A DNA stretch of 64,000 bases, taken from contig NZ_JBIQVZ010000001.1 in assembly GCF_044335535.1 (NCBI RefSeq), positions 558,001-622,000 on the forward strand, read 5' to 3'. The stretch comes from Mariniflexile sp044335535. GTDB lineage: Bacteria; Bacteroidota; Bacteroidia; Flavobacteriales; Flavobacteriaceae. A program made the position numbers and the translations under genes. Of this stretch, positions 42,139 to 49,986 are shown in pieces (position 1 is the stretch's first letter; every line of letters starts with the position of its first letter). Under the pieces are notes generated by a model that was not told the origin of the DNA, searched no databases, and saw only the letters and a list, made by a program, of their open reading frames with translations.

Positions 42139-43245
42139 ATGCCAATATACATGGATCGCCATGACATACCGGAAGAAATCACTGCCGAACATGTCGCTCT
42201 AATGCATCAGGAAGATTTAAAAGTGCAACATTTATATGGATGTAAAGGCATGACATATTGGTGTGATGAGCATAGAAGAACCGCTTTTTGTTTAATTGAA
42301 GCACCAAATGAGAAGGCCATTAAAGACATGCACAATAATGCTCATGGTGAAGTACCTCATAGAATTATAGAAGTAAATAAAACGATTGTAGAATCTTTTT
42401 TAGGACGAATTGAAGACCCTAAAAAATCACAAAACACTGAGTTGAACATTATTAACGATCCTGCCTTTAGGGTTATAATGCTTATTGAAACCAGTGATTA
42501 TTTGCACAGACTAGAAGGAAATCAGTTTAGTTTGTTCACACAGAAATTCCATAACAGCGTTACAAAATTACTTAAACAATTTGAAGGATGTATTGTAAAA
42601 CAAGATAACAACAGCTATTTGGTTTCTTTTGTATCGGTTTCTGATGCTATTTTATGTGCTTTAAAAATTCAGTATAATTTCAAATACATAACCACAAAAT
42701 ATGACGCTTCAATGAGAACACTAAACATGGGCATTAGCTCTGGAGTTCCTGTTACCAATAAAGATTCCTTTTTTGAAGAAAGCATAACATTAGCTACACG
42801 GTTGTGTGAAATTGTTAATGACCAAATAGTTATTACTTCTGAAATAAAATCACTCTACGAAAGTGAGAATAGAAATGAATTCATTAATAAAGAACATATA
42901 AGATCTATAAATAAAAATGAAGAAAAATTCTTAACGGATTTGATGGATTTTGTAGCAACTATTTGGAATAAACCAGATTTTAATGTTAACGATTTTAGTA
43001 CAACATTGGGTTACAGCAAATCGCAACTTAATAGAAAACTAAAAAGCCTTACAGGAAAATCACCAAACAACTTTATTGTAGATTATAAGTTACAAAAAGC
43101 ACTTAAAGCACTGCATGATCAACAAGGAAACATCTCAGAAATTGCTTTTGAAACCGGATTTAATAGTCCCGCTTATTTTTCTACTTGCTTCAAAAATAAA
43201 TTTGGAATGCTGCCTTCTCAATACCTTCAGCAACATGTGATTTAA
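42139..43245 (+). CDS. DUF4242-cyclase-like-AraC three-domain regulator
   Basis: 368 aa. Residues 1 to about 95 are a His-rich DUF4242 domain (MPIYMDRHDIPEEITAEHVA, then YWCDEHRRTAF); the related SCO4226 protein binds nickel. Residues about 110-255 resemble a class III nucleotide cyclase (MGISSGVPV, ESITLATRLCE), but the first metal Asp motif is degenerate (MLIETSDYL), so it is probably sensory. Residues about 265-368 are an AraC-type DNA-binding domain with two HTHs (FSTTLGYSKSQLNRKLKSLT, ISEIAFETGFNSPAYFSTCF). It could switch nearby genes in response to a metal or nucleotide. The ligand is not known. Downstream genes lie on the same strand. Confidence 0.88.
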   Translation: MPIYMDRHDIPEEITAEHVALMHQEDLKVQHLYGCKGMTYWCDEHRRTAFCLIEAPNEKAIKDMHNNAHGEVPHRIIEVNKTIVESFLGRIEDPKKSQNTELNIINDPAFRVIMLIETSDYLHRLEGNQFSLFTQKFHNSVTKLLKQFEGCIVKQDNNSYLVSFVSVSDAILCALKIQYNFKYITTKYDASMRTLNMGISSGVPVTNKDSFFEESITLATRLCEIVNDQIVITSEIKSLYESENRNEFINKEHIRSINKNEEKFLTDLMDFVATIWNKPDFNVNDFSTTLGYSKSQLNRKLKSLTGKSPNNFIVDYKLQKALKALHDQQGNISEIAFETGFNSPAYFSTCFKNKFGMLPSQYLQQHVI

Positions 43246-43347
43246 ATATTTAGCACATTGATTCAAAATTATCATTTTTTGAATTAAATCTATAGGTCTT
43301 CAGTTTGTAGTCTTCTTAATTTTGGTAGATAACCTATACTTAATATT

Positions 43348-43722
43348 ATGACTAAAACACTTTTTGAACGCTTAGGAGGTAGTGATGGAATTTCAAACAT
43401 CGTTGATGATACCGTTGAAAACCACATGAACAACCCTGAAGTTAATGCTCGGTTTCTTCCTTTTAAAGATAGACCCGAACATTTAGCTATCATAAAGCAA
43501 CACACCATCGATTTTTTTAGTGCAGGCAGTGGTGGTCCAGCAGCATATAAAGGGAAAGATATGGTAACCGCCCATACAGGTATGAATATTAGCCCTGCTG
43601 AATATATGCATGTGGTAGATGATATTTTTGCTGCTTTAGATAAAAACGGCATTGATGAAGACTCAAAAAAAGATGTTCTTTCTATTTTATGGTCTTTAAA
43701 AGGTATGATAATTTCTAAATAA
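43348..43722 (+). CDS. group I truncated haemoglobin
   Basis: 124 aa. LFERLGGSDGISNIVDD is the typical trHb start, ARFLPFKD carries the CD1 Phe, and DMVTAHTGMNIS contains the proximal His. The usual B9-B10 Phe-Tyr pair is replaced (NIVDDTVENHM), so oxygen stabilisation may differ. Possible NO or oxygen handling. It lies 102 nt after the DUF4242-AraC gene and 16 nt before the FAD oxidoreductase, probably in one operon with it. Confidence 0.88.
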   Translation: MTKTLFERLGGSDGISNIVDDTVENHMNNPEVNARFLPFKDRPEHLAIIKQHTIDFFSAGSGGPAAYKGKDMVTAHTGMNISPAEYMHVVDDIFAALDKNGIDEDSKKDVLSILWSLKGMIISK

Positions 43723-43738
43723 AATAAACCAAACTAAA

Positions 43739-45127
43739 ATGAAAAATCAAGTTAAAAATTTAGACCCTTCACTTATTGAAGACTTCTCATCGAAATTGAG
43801 AGGAAAGATTGTAATGCCTAAAGATGTTAACTATGATGAAACACGAAAGGTTTATAATGGCATGATAAATAAACACCCAGGCATGTTTGTTATGTGCGTA
43901 GATGTAGCCGACGTTATGGCTTCTGTTAACTTTGGGCGAGAAAACAATCTATTAATTGCCGTGAGAGGTGGCGGCCATAATGGTGGCGGATTGGGTTTAT
44001 GTGATGGTGGATTGGTAATAGATTTATCGGGAATAAAATTTATTCGTGTAGACACATCAGACAATACCGTAAGAGTTGGTGGCGGAAACCTTTGGGGCGA
44101 AGTAGATCATGCAATACATCCTTTTGGCTTAGCAGTTCCTGCTGGCATAATTTCCACTACAGGTGTGGGCGGATTAACCCTTGGTGGTGGTGTTGGCCAT
44201 TTATCACGAAAATATGGACTAACAATAGATAACCTTTTAGAAGCTGACATGGTTCTAGCTGATGGTTCTTTTGTTACGGTTAATAAAAACCAAAATACCG
44301 ATTTATTTTGGGCAATTCGTGGTGGAGGCGGAAATTTTGGCATTATTACATCTTTTAAATTTCAAGCCCATAAAGTTAAAACTGTTATTGGTGGCCCCAC
44401 TTTGTGGCCCATAGAACGCACTGAAGAGATTATGGCATGGTACCATGAATTCATTAATAATGCTCCAGACGAGTTAAATGGATTTATAGCCACCATGATT
44501 ATTCCTGGCCCTCCATTTCCCGATTTTTTACACGGAAATCAATATTGTGGTATTGTATGGTGCTATACCGGTAGTCAGGAAGCGTTCAACAAACTCATAA
44601 AACCTGCTATGGATTTAAATCCTGTTTTTGAACATGTAGGAGAAATGCCTTATCCTTCCATACAAACCCTCTTTGATGGCTTGATGCCTCCTGGATTGCA
44701 ATGGTACTGGCGAGCCGATTTTTTTAATGAATTAGGTTCAGAGGTCAGTGCACAGCATTTAAAATTTGGATCTCGTATTCCAACACCATTATCTCAAATG
44801 CATTTATATCCCATTAGTGGTGCAGCAAGTCGTGTTGGAGCAGAAGAAACTCCTTGGGCGTATCGGGATGCAAAATATGCAGGCGTCATTGTAGGCGTAT
44901 CGCCAGACCCAAAAGACGCAGATAAAATCACTAATTGGTGTAAAGATTATTGGGAAGCATTGCATCCCTACTCATCTGGCGGTGCCTATTCAAACTTCAT
45001 GATGGATGAAGGGCAAGAACGTGTAAAAGCGAGTTATAGACACAATTACGAGCGACTTTCAAAAATTAAAAGAAAGTATGATGCTAACAATTTGTTTAAT
45101 GTGAATCAGAATATCAAACCTGCCTAG
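43739..45127 (+). CDS. FAD-binding oxidoreductase (berberine bridge enzyme-like)
   Basis: 462 aa. PCMH-type FAD domain with AVRGGGHNGGGLG, whose His is the usual covalent flavin site, and TGVGGLTLGGGVGHLSRKYG. The second covalent Cys of plant enzymes seems absent at GVGHLSRKYG, so a single His link is likely. The C-terminal BBE motif YDANNLFNVNQNIKP is present. Oxidises an unknown alcohol, sugar or amine with O2. No signal peptide. It follows the globin gene closely, which suggests an oxygen-linked function, an inference only. Confidence 0.9.
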   Translation: MKNQVKNLDPSLIEDFSSKLRGKIVMPKDVNYDETRKVYNGMINKHPGMFVMCVDVADVMASVNFGRENNLLIAVRGGGHNGGGLGLCDGGLVIDLSGIKFIRVDTSDNTVRVGGGNLWGEVDHAIHPFGLAVPAGIISTTGVGGLTLGGGVGHLSRKYGLTIDNLLEADMVLADGSFVTVNKNQNTDLFWAIRGGGGNFGIITSFKFQAHKVKTVIGGPTLWPIERTEEIMAWYHEFINNAPDELNGFIATMIIPGPPFPDFLHGNQYCGIVWCYTGSQEAFNKLIKPAMDLNPVFEHVGEMPYPSIQTLFDGLMPPGLQWYWRADFFNELGSEVSAQHLKFGSRIPTPLSQMHLYPISGAASRVGAEETPWAYRDAKYAGVIVGVSPDPKDADKITNWCKDYWEALHPYSSGGAYSNFMMDEGQERVKASYRHNYERLSKIKRKYDANNLFNVNQNIKPA

Positions 45128-45168
45128 TAGGTATAACATATTATTTAAAAACTAAAAAATAACTTGTC

Positions 45169-45633
45169 ATGGAAACTACAAAATTTAAATTTATCTATTC
45201 TTGTTTAATTGTTTTTGTGCTCAATGGCCTTAGCCTTTGTGCCCAAACAGTAGCAACGGTCAATTCAGAAATGTCAATTGCAAATACTATTGGTGATGCT
45301 GATCTTATATGGCATAAGGCTCCAGATTTTTTTCCTAATTGCTCTTTTACTATTTTAAATGGAGATATCTCTAAACCCAACTTAGATTTGTTCTTTAAAA
45401 TAGAACCTAATACCGACGTTATTAGTCATACCCATAATTCACCCGAACGAATGGTACTGATTACAGGGGAACTTGAAGTAACTTATGAAGGTGAGCCAAC
45501 ACGAATAATAAAAGCAGGGAGCTATTTATATGGTCCTGCAGGCAAACCCCACAAAGCAAAATGTCTAGACAGCGGTCCCTGCGTATTATTTATAGCTCTA
45601 GTAGCTCCTTTTGATGCGAATCCAACAGAGTAA
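45169..45633 (+). CDS. secreted cupin-domain protein
   Basis: 154 aa. A signal peptide (about residues 1-27, ending LCAQ) precedes a single cupin barrel: ISHTHNSPERMVLITGELEV carries His-x-His and Glu metal ligands and GPAGKPHKAKC the third His. Metal type and substrate cannot be read from the sequence. It follows the FAD oxidoreductase gene by 41 nt on the same strand. A 97-bp fragment of the DUF4242 lipoprotein gene begins 16 nt after its stop. Confidence 0.85.
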   Translation: METTKFKFIYSCLIVFVLNGLSLCAQTVATVNSEMSIANTIGDADLIWHKAPDFFPNCSFTILNGDISKPNLDLFFKIEPNTDVISHTHNSPERMVLITGELEVTYEGEPTRIIKAGSYLYGPAGKPHKAKCLDSGPCVLFIALVAPFDANPTE

Positions 45634-45644
45634 AATAAACCCCT

Positions 45645-45743
45645 ATGGCGGTTTTAGAGCATGCGAAACAAGGCGGTTTTCCTGCAAATTCAGTCGCAAA
45701 AGTTACCACTATCATTGATCCATCTACGGCTGGTGATAAATAA
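45645..45743 (+). pseudogene. 3'-terminal fragment of the DUF4242 lipoprotein gene
   Basis: 45650-45746 matches 46356-46452 over 97 bp with about five differences (roughly 95 percent). The fragment could be read from an ATG at 45645 as a 32-aa peptide (AVLEHAKQGGFPANSVAKVT) with the same C-terminus STAGDK. No signal or N-terminal half is present. It is a recent partial duplication, with a hairpin-bounded element between it and the full gene. Confidence 0.8.
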
Positions 45744-45787
45744 GACATCTATCTGATAAATCAAAAAAAACTGCCTCAAGTAAACAA

Positions 45788-45970
45788 CCACCGTTAAAAA
45801 CGGTGGATTTGGATTTCAGATTAGCCCCAAAGGGGCATCACATCTTTATCAAGTTAACCTAATTTAAGAACTCACTATACCAAATTTACACAATCAAAAT
45901 ACAAAACCGATTAATCCTAAATAATGGTATAGCCTTTAAAACATGACCACCATCAAAGACGGTGGTTTTT
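45788..45970. mobile_element. hairpin-bounded element resembling IS200/IS605 ends (no transposase)
   Basis: Three hairpins: CCACCGTT-AAA-AACGGTGG (45788-45806), GCCCC-AAA-GGGGC (45824-45836), and ACCACCATC-AAA-GACGGTGGT (45946-45966) followed by TTTTT. The first and last share the CCACC/GGTGG core. Subterminal palindromes of this kind are used by IS200/IS605 single-strand transposases, and small non-coding derivatives are known. It fills the 313-bp gap 45744-46056 and could alternatively be a terminator pair. Confidence 0.45.
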
Positions 45971-46056
45971 CAATGTTAAATAAAAATATTTCTACAAGTA
46001 AATAAAAATCAGTATCTTATACAAGTATTACAAACTAACAACTAAACATTTTATAT

Positions 46057-46449
46057 ATGAAAACTTTAAAAATATTTTCTGTTTTTATATTGGCATTAAC
46101 TTTTATAAACTGTGCCAATAATGAAAAATCCGTTGCCGACATATTAAGAGACGAAACAACTACTCAAAATCAAAACATGTATGTTATTGAACGTGAAATC
46201 CCTGGAGCTGGCAGTTTAACTTCAGAAGAATTGAAAGCAATTTCACAAAGCTCATGTAATGTATTGGAAAAAATGGGGTCTGAAATAAAATGGCTACATA
46301 GTTATGTTACAAGCGATAAAATTTACTGCGTTTATACAGCACCGAATGAAGAAATGGTTTTAGAGCATGCGAAACTAGGTGGTTTTCCAGCAAATTCAGT
46401 TGCAAAAGTTGCCACTATCATTGATCCATCTACGGCTGGTGATAAATAA
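46057..46449 (+). CDS. DUF4242 domain lipoprotein
   Basis: 130 aa. A lipoprotein signal (LALTFINC, lipobox Cys about 20) precedes a DUF4242 domain: MYVIEREIPGAGSLTSEELK, VLEKMGSEIKWLHSYVTSDK and EHAKLGGFPANSVAKVATII. It is a membrane-anchored counterpart of the N-terminal domain of the AraC-type regulator at 42139. Its His residues are fewer than in the regulator. Metal binding is inferred from the family. A partial copy of its 3' end lies at 45645. Terminator follows. Confidence 0.82.
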   Translation: MKTLKIFSVFILALTFINCANNEKSVADILRDETTTQNQNMYVIEREIPGAGSLTSEELKAISQSSCNVLEKMGSEIKWLHSYVTSDKIYCVYTAPNEEMVLEHAKLGGFPANSVAKVATIIDPSTAGDK

Positions 46450-46493
46450 GACGCCTTCAAATTTAAATTAACATAGAAACTCACATTAAATAA

Positions 46494-46528
46494 AAAAACC
46501 TGCCTTCAAATGAATGAACCAGGTTTTT
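46494..46528. terminator. bidirectional terminator between DUF4242 gene and pdhC
   Basis: Stem AAAAACCTG (46494-46502) and CAGGTTTTT (46520-46528), 9 bp, 17-nt loop, T-tract on both strands. Lies between two converging genes. Confidence 0.75.
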
Positions 46529-46539
46529 AATATGATGAG

Positions 46540-46559
46540 ATTTCTGCCTTCGCAGAAAT
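46540..46559 (-). repeat. palindromic repeat, copy 3 (just after pdhC)
   Basis: ATTTCTGC-CTTC-GCAGAAAT, 8-bp stem, same loop and inner stem as the IPAKAG repeats at 16006 and 36768. It begins 3 nt beyond the pdhC stop codon and is not translated. Confidence 0.75.
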
Positions 46560-46562
46560 TTG

Positions 46563-48194
46563 TTATACCAACATAGTCACAGGGTTTTCAATATATCCTT
46601 TCAAGGTTTGAAGGAACTGGGCACCCGTTGCACCGTCAACCGTTCTGTGGTCGCAAGCTAAAGACAATTTCATAGTATTTCCAACAACTATTTGTCCATT
46701 TTTAACCACTGGCTTTTCAACAATATTTCCAACAGAAAGGATTGCTGAATTTGGTTGGTTGATAATAGACGTAAAAGTATCAATACCAAACATACCTAAA
46801 TTAGAAACCGTAAACGTACTGCCTTCCATTTCTTGAGGCGTTAGTTTTTTGTTTCTAGCTTTTCCTGCAAGATCTTTAACAGCTGCACCAATTTGTGGTA
46901 AACTTTGCTCGTTTGCAAACTTAACTACAGGCACTACCAATCCGTCTGGAACAGCTACTGCTACACCAATATGTACGTGGTTATTTAAACGCATTTTATC
47001 GGCAAACCATTGTGAGTTTACTTGTGGGTGCTGTTTTAATGCTAAAGCACATGCCTTAACAACCATATCGTTATAAGATATTTTAGTATCCGGAATGGTA
47101 TTGAATTGTGCTCGGAACGCTATGGCATTTTCCATATCAAACTCGACACTTAAGTAATAGTGAGGTGCTGAAAACTTAGAATTTGTTAATGCTTTTGCAA
47201 TAGCTTTACGCATTTGCGAGTTTGGAACATCTTCAAAATCTTCTTGACCTGCTGGTACAAATTTACCAACGGATGCTACCGCAGAAGGCGTATAATTTTC
47301 TATATCGCTTTTTACAATACGTCCGTTTTCACCAGAACCTTTTACTTGTGATAGATTAATACCTTTCTCTTCTGCTATTTTTTTAGCTAAAGGTGAAACA
47401 AATAAACGACCATTAGTAGATGTCGTTGCAGCAGGTTTTGATGGTTTCGCTTCTGCTTTAGGAGCCTCAACTTTAGCTTCTGCCTTAGGAGCTTCCTGTT
47501 TTGGAGCTTCTTCTTTTTTAGCAGCAGGTGCTGATACTGAGAAATTAGCCGCAACTCCAGAAACATCAGTTCCCGAAGGGCCAATAATTGCCAATAACGA
47601 ATCTACTTTTGCAGATTCTCCTTCTTGTAATCCTATATGTAATAAAGTACCCGATTGGAACGATTCAAATTCCATGGTGGCTTTATCAGTTTCTATTTCA
47701 GCTAAAATATCACCTTCAGAAACTTTATCTCCTACTTTTTTAAGCCATGTTGCAACGGTACCTTCTTCCATGGTATCGCTTAAACGTGGCATAGTTACAA
47801 CAATAACACCCTCTGGTAATTCTGCTGAAGCTGTAGTTTCTTCTTTTGCTGGAGAAGATGCTGTAGCGGTTTCATCTGATACTTCTTTGGTTTCTGGAGT
47901 AGCAACAGCTTCTTTAGGCGCACTACCTCCTTTTAATAAACCGGAAATATCTTCACCAGCTTCCCCTATAATGGCTAAAAGCTCATCAACCTTAGTGGTT
48001 TCTCCTTCTTGAACACCAATGTGCAGCAACGTACCTTCATGGAATGATTCAAATTCCATAGTTGCTTTATCAGTCTCGATTTCAGCTAAAATATCGCCTT
48101 CGCTTATTTTGTCACCTACTTTTTTCAACCAAGTGGCAACAGTACCTTCTTCCATCGTATCGCTTAAACGCGGCATATTTATAATTTCTGCCAT
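46563..48194 (-). CDS. pdhC: pyruvate dehydrogenase E2, dihydrolipoamide acetyltransferase
   Basis: 543 aa. Two lipoyl domains (about residues 1-80 and 130-210) each carry the lipoylation lysine in EIETDKATMEFES. An Ala/Pro/Lys/Glu-rich linker (about residues 218-258) follows, then an E1/E3-binding domain (FVSPLAKKIAEEKGINLSQV) and the catalytic domain ending DHRTVDGATGAQFLQTLKGY with the active His. It transfers acetyl groups to CoA. It is the second gene after pdhA with a 3-nt gap. Two near-identical lipoyl repeats may recombine. Confidence 0.96.
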   Translation of the reverse strand: MAEIINMPRLSDTMEEGTVATWLKKVGDKISEGDILAEIETDKATMEFESFHEGTLLHIGVQEGETTKVDELLAIIGEAGEDISGLLKGGSAPKEAVATPETKEVSDETATASSPAKEETTASAELPEGVIVVTMPRLSDTMEEGTVATWLKKVGDKVSEGDILAEIETDKATMEFESFQSGTLLHIGLQEGESAKVDSLLAIIGPSGTDVSGVAANFSVSAPAAKKEEAPKQEAPKAEAKVEAPKAEAKPSKPAATTSTNGRLFVSPLAKKIAEEKGINLSQVKGSGENGRIVKSDIENYTPSAVASVGKFVPAGQEDFEDVPNSQMRKAIAKALTNSKFSAPHYYLSVEFDMENAIAFRAQFNTIPDTKISYNDMVVKACALALKQHPQVNSQWFADKMRLNNHVHIGVAVAVPDGLVVPVVKFANEQSLPQIGAAVKDLAGKARNKKLTPQEMEGSTFTVSNLGMFGIDTFTSIINQPNSAILSVGNIVEKPVVKNGQIVVGNTMKLSLACDHRTVDGATGAQFLQTLKGYIENPVTMLV

Positions 48195-48197
48195 AAC

Positions 48198-49196
48198 TTA
48201 TATTTTGTGTTTAATAAATGGATAATCTTCTTGTTCGTAAACCATATCGTAAAGCTGTTGAGTCTCTGGATATGGAGATTCTTCAGCAAACTTTTCACAT
48301 TCAGCAACTAAATCTTTCACACGTTTATCAATAACTTTAATATCGTCTTCGGTTGCATATTTCTTTTCAAGAATAACATCTTTCACTTGAGTAATCGGGT
48401 CGATTTTTTTGTATTCTTCAACCTCATCTTTCGTTCTATAATGTTGGGCGTCACTCATAGAATGACCTCTATAACGGTATGTTTTCAACTCTAAGAAAGT
48501 TGGACCACCACCCTTTCGTGCACGCTGAATAGCTTCGTCAAAAGCTTCAGCAACTTTTATAGGGTTCATACCATCAACAGGTCCGCATGGCATATTATAT
48601 CCTAAACCTAATTTCCAAATTTCGGTGTGATTTGCCGTGCGTTCTACAGATGTTCCCATAGCATATCCATTGTTTTCACAAACAAATACTACTGGAAGGT
48701 TCCAAAGCATTGCCAAGTTAAACGTTTCATGTAACGACCCTTGGCGTGCAGCACCATCACCAAAACAACATAATGTGACACCATCAACTCCGTGATATTT
48801 ATCACCAAATGCAATACCGGCACCTAAAGGAATTTGACCTCCTACAATACCATGACCTCCATAAAAACGGTGTTCTTTAGAAAAAATGTGCATGGACCCA
48901 CCCATACCTTTAGAAGTTCCCGTAACCTTTCCATATAATTCTGCCATAACACGTCTAGGATCTACACCCATACCTATAGGTTGTACGTGGTTTCTATAAG
49001 CAGTAATCATTTTGTCTTTTGTCAAATCCATAGCATGTAAAGCACCTGCTAAAACAGCTTCTTGACCGTTGTATAAATGAAGAAATCCTCTTACTTTTTG
49101 TTGAATGTAAACGGCAGCTAGTTTATCTTCAAACTTTCTCCAGAATAACATGTCTTCATACCATTTGAGGTAAACCTCTTTTGTGATTTTTTGCAT
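48198..49196 (-). CDS. pdhA: pyruvate dehydrogenase E1 component, alpha subunit
   Basis: 332 aa. The thiamine diphosphate motif GDGAARQGSLHETFNLAMLW is complete (GDG...N), and the phosphorylation-loop-like YRYRGHSMSD is present. It decarboxylates pyruvate together with the beta subunit. The beta gene is not in this window, so it lies elsewhere. It precedes pdhC by 3 nt. A -7-like TACTTTTG at 49229-49236 lies 33 nt upstream. Confidence 0.95.
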   Translation of the reverse strand: MQKITKEVYLKWYEDMLFWRKFEDKLAAVYIQQKVRGFLHLYNGQEAVLAGALHAMDLTKDKMITAYRNHVQPIGMGVDPRRVMAELYGKVTGTSKGMGGSMHIFSKEHRFYGGHGIVGGQIPLGAGIAFGDKYHGVDGVTLCCFGDGAARQGSLHETFNLAMLWNLPVVFVCENNGYAMGTSVERTANHTEIWKLGLGYNMPCGPVDGMNPIKVAEAFDEAIQRARKGGGPTFLELKTYRYRGHSMSDAQHYRTKDEVEEYKKIDPITQVKDVILEKKYATEDDIKVIDKRVKDLVAECEKFAEESPYPETQQLYDMVYEQEDYPFIKHKI

Positions 49197-49228
49197 CGAC
49201 TCCTATTAAATTTTAATTACGCAGGATA

Positions 49229-49236
49229 CAAAAGTA
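49229..49236 (-). promoter_or_regulatory. -7 box (TACTTTTG) of pdhA-pdhC
   Basis: Minus-strand TACTTTTG fits TAnnTTTG, 33 nt upstream of pdhA. The nearest TTG is 26 bp further, outside normal spacing. Confidence 0.4.
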
Positions 49237-49408
49237 ATACATTGTAGCTTATTGCGAAAATGCAATACGCTTAAAGTCTAAAAATTATAAAAAAGAACAG
49301 CACTCTACATACTAAATTGCTTATTTAATAATTTTTGGCAATGAATATTAATGTATTGAAAATTTCAAACGATTGAATTATTCAAAAAACCATTAAAATC
49401 ATAAAAAA

Positions 49409-49891
49409 TCATAAAACAGATTTATCGAAAACAAGTGGCAATAAGTTCGCTAACGATGTTGATTTTGCCACGTTTCCTGTTTCACCCATAAAATAAATTT
49501 CGATTGGCGACTTTTGCTTTATTTCATATTCGGCAATAGCTTGCCTACAAGCACCACATGGCGGGATAGGGTTTGCAGTTGGTTTGTTTTTTGAAGTTGC
49601 TGAAATGGCCATTCTTACAATTTTGGTGTTGGGATATTGAGACCCGGCATAATAAATAGCGGTACGTTCGGCACACAAGCCAGACGGATACGAAGCATTT
49701 TCTTGATTATTGCCTGTTATAATTTCGCCATTATCTAACAGTATAGCTGCACCAACGTTAAAGTTTGAATAAGGTGCATAGGCTTTATCTCTAGCTTCAA
49801 AGGCTTTTTGCATTAAAGAAAAAGCTTCTTTTGGAAGTTCTTCCATAGTTTCGAAAACATATAATGTTGATTCAATTTTTACTTCTTTCAT
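49409..49891 (-). CDS. cdd: cytidine deaminase
   Basis: 160 aa tetrameric-type enzyme that converts cytidine or deoxycytidine to uridine. The zinc site is LCAERTAIYYA (Cys and catalytic Glu) and PPCGACRQAIAEYE (two Cys). NFNVGAAILLDNGEIITG precedes it. Full length. It is separate from pdhA (213 bp gap with only A+T-rich DNA) and lies after the porV terminator. Confidence 0.95.
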   Translation of the reverse strand: MKEVKIESTLYVFETMEELPKEAFSLMQKAFEARDKAYAPYSNFNVGAAILLDNGEIITGNNQENASYPSGLCAERTAIYYAGSQYPNTKIVRMAISATSKNKPTANPIPPCGACRQAIAEYEIKQKSPIEIYFMGETGNVAKSTSLANLLPLVFDKSVL

Positions 49892-49931
49892 GCATTTCTG
49901 TTTTTAATAAAGTTAAGAAACTATTTAACAC

Positions 49932-49964
49932 AAAAAAACTATTGCGATTTGCAATAGTTTTTTT
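49932..49964 (-). terminator. strong terminator after porV
   Basis: Perfect 14-bp stem (AAAAAAACTATTGC at 49932-49945 with GCAATAGTTTTTTT at 49951-49964) and 5-nt loop, 23 nt after the porV stop. Confidence 0.85.
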
Positions 49965-49986
49965 ATATCATTTATTTGGTATTTAT

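Noticed and set aside
45645..45743. Considered as a real small protein gene
   Set aside because: It is a 95 percent copy of the end of a neighbouring gene, without signal peptide or the N-terminal half of the domain.
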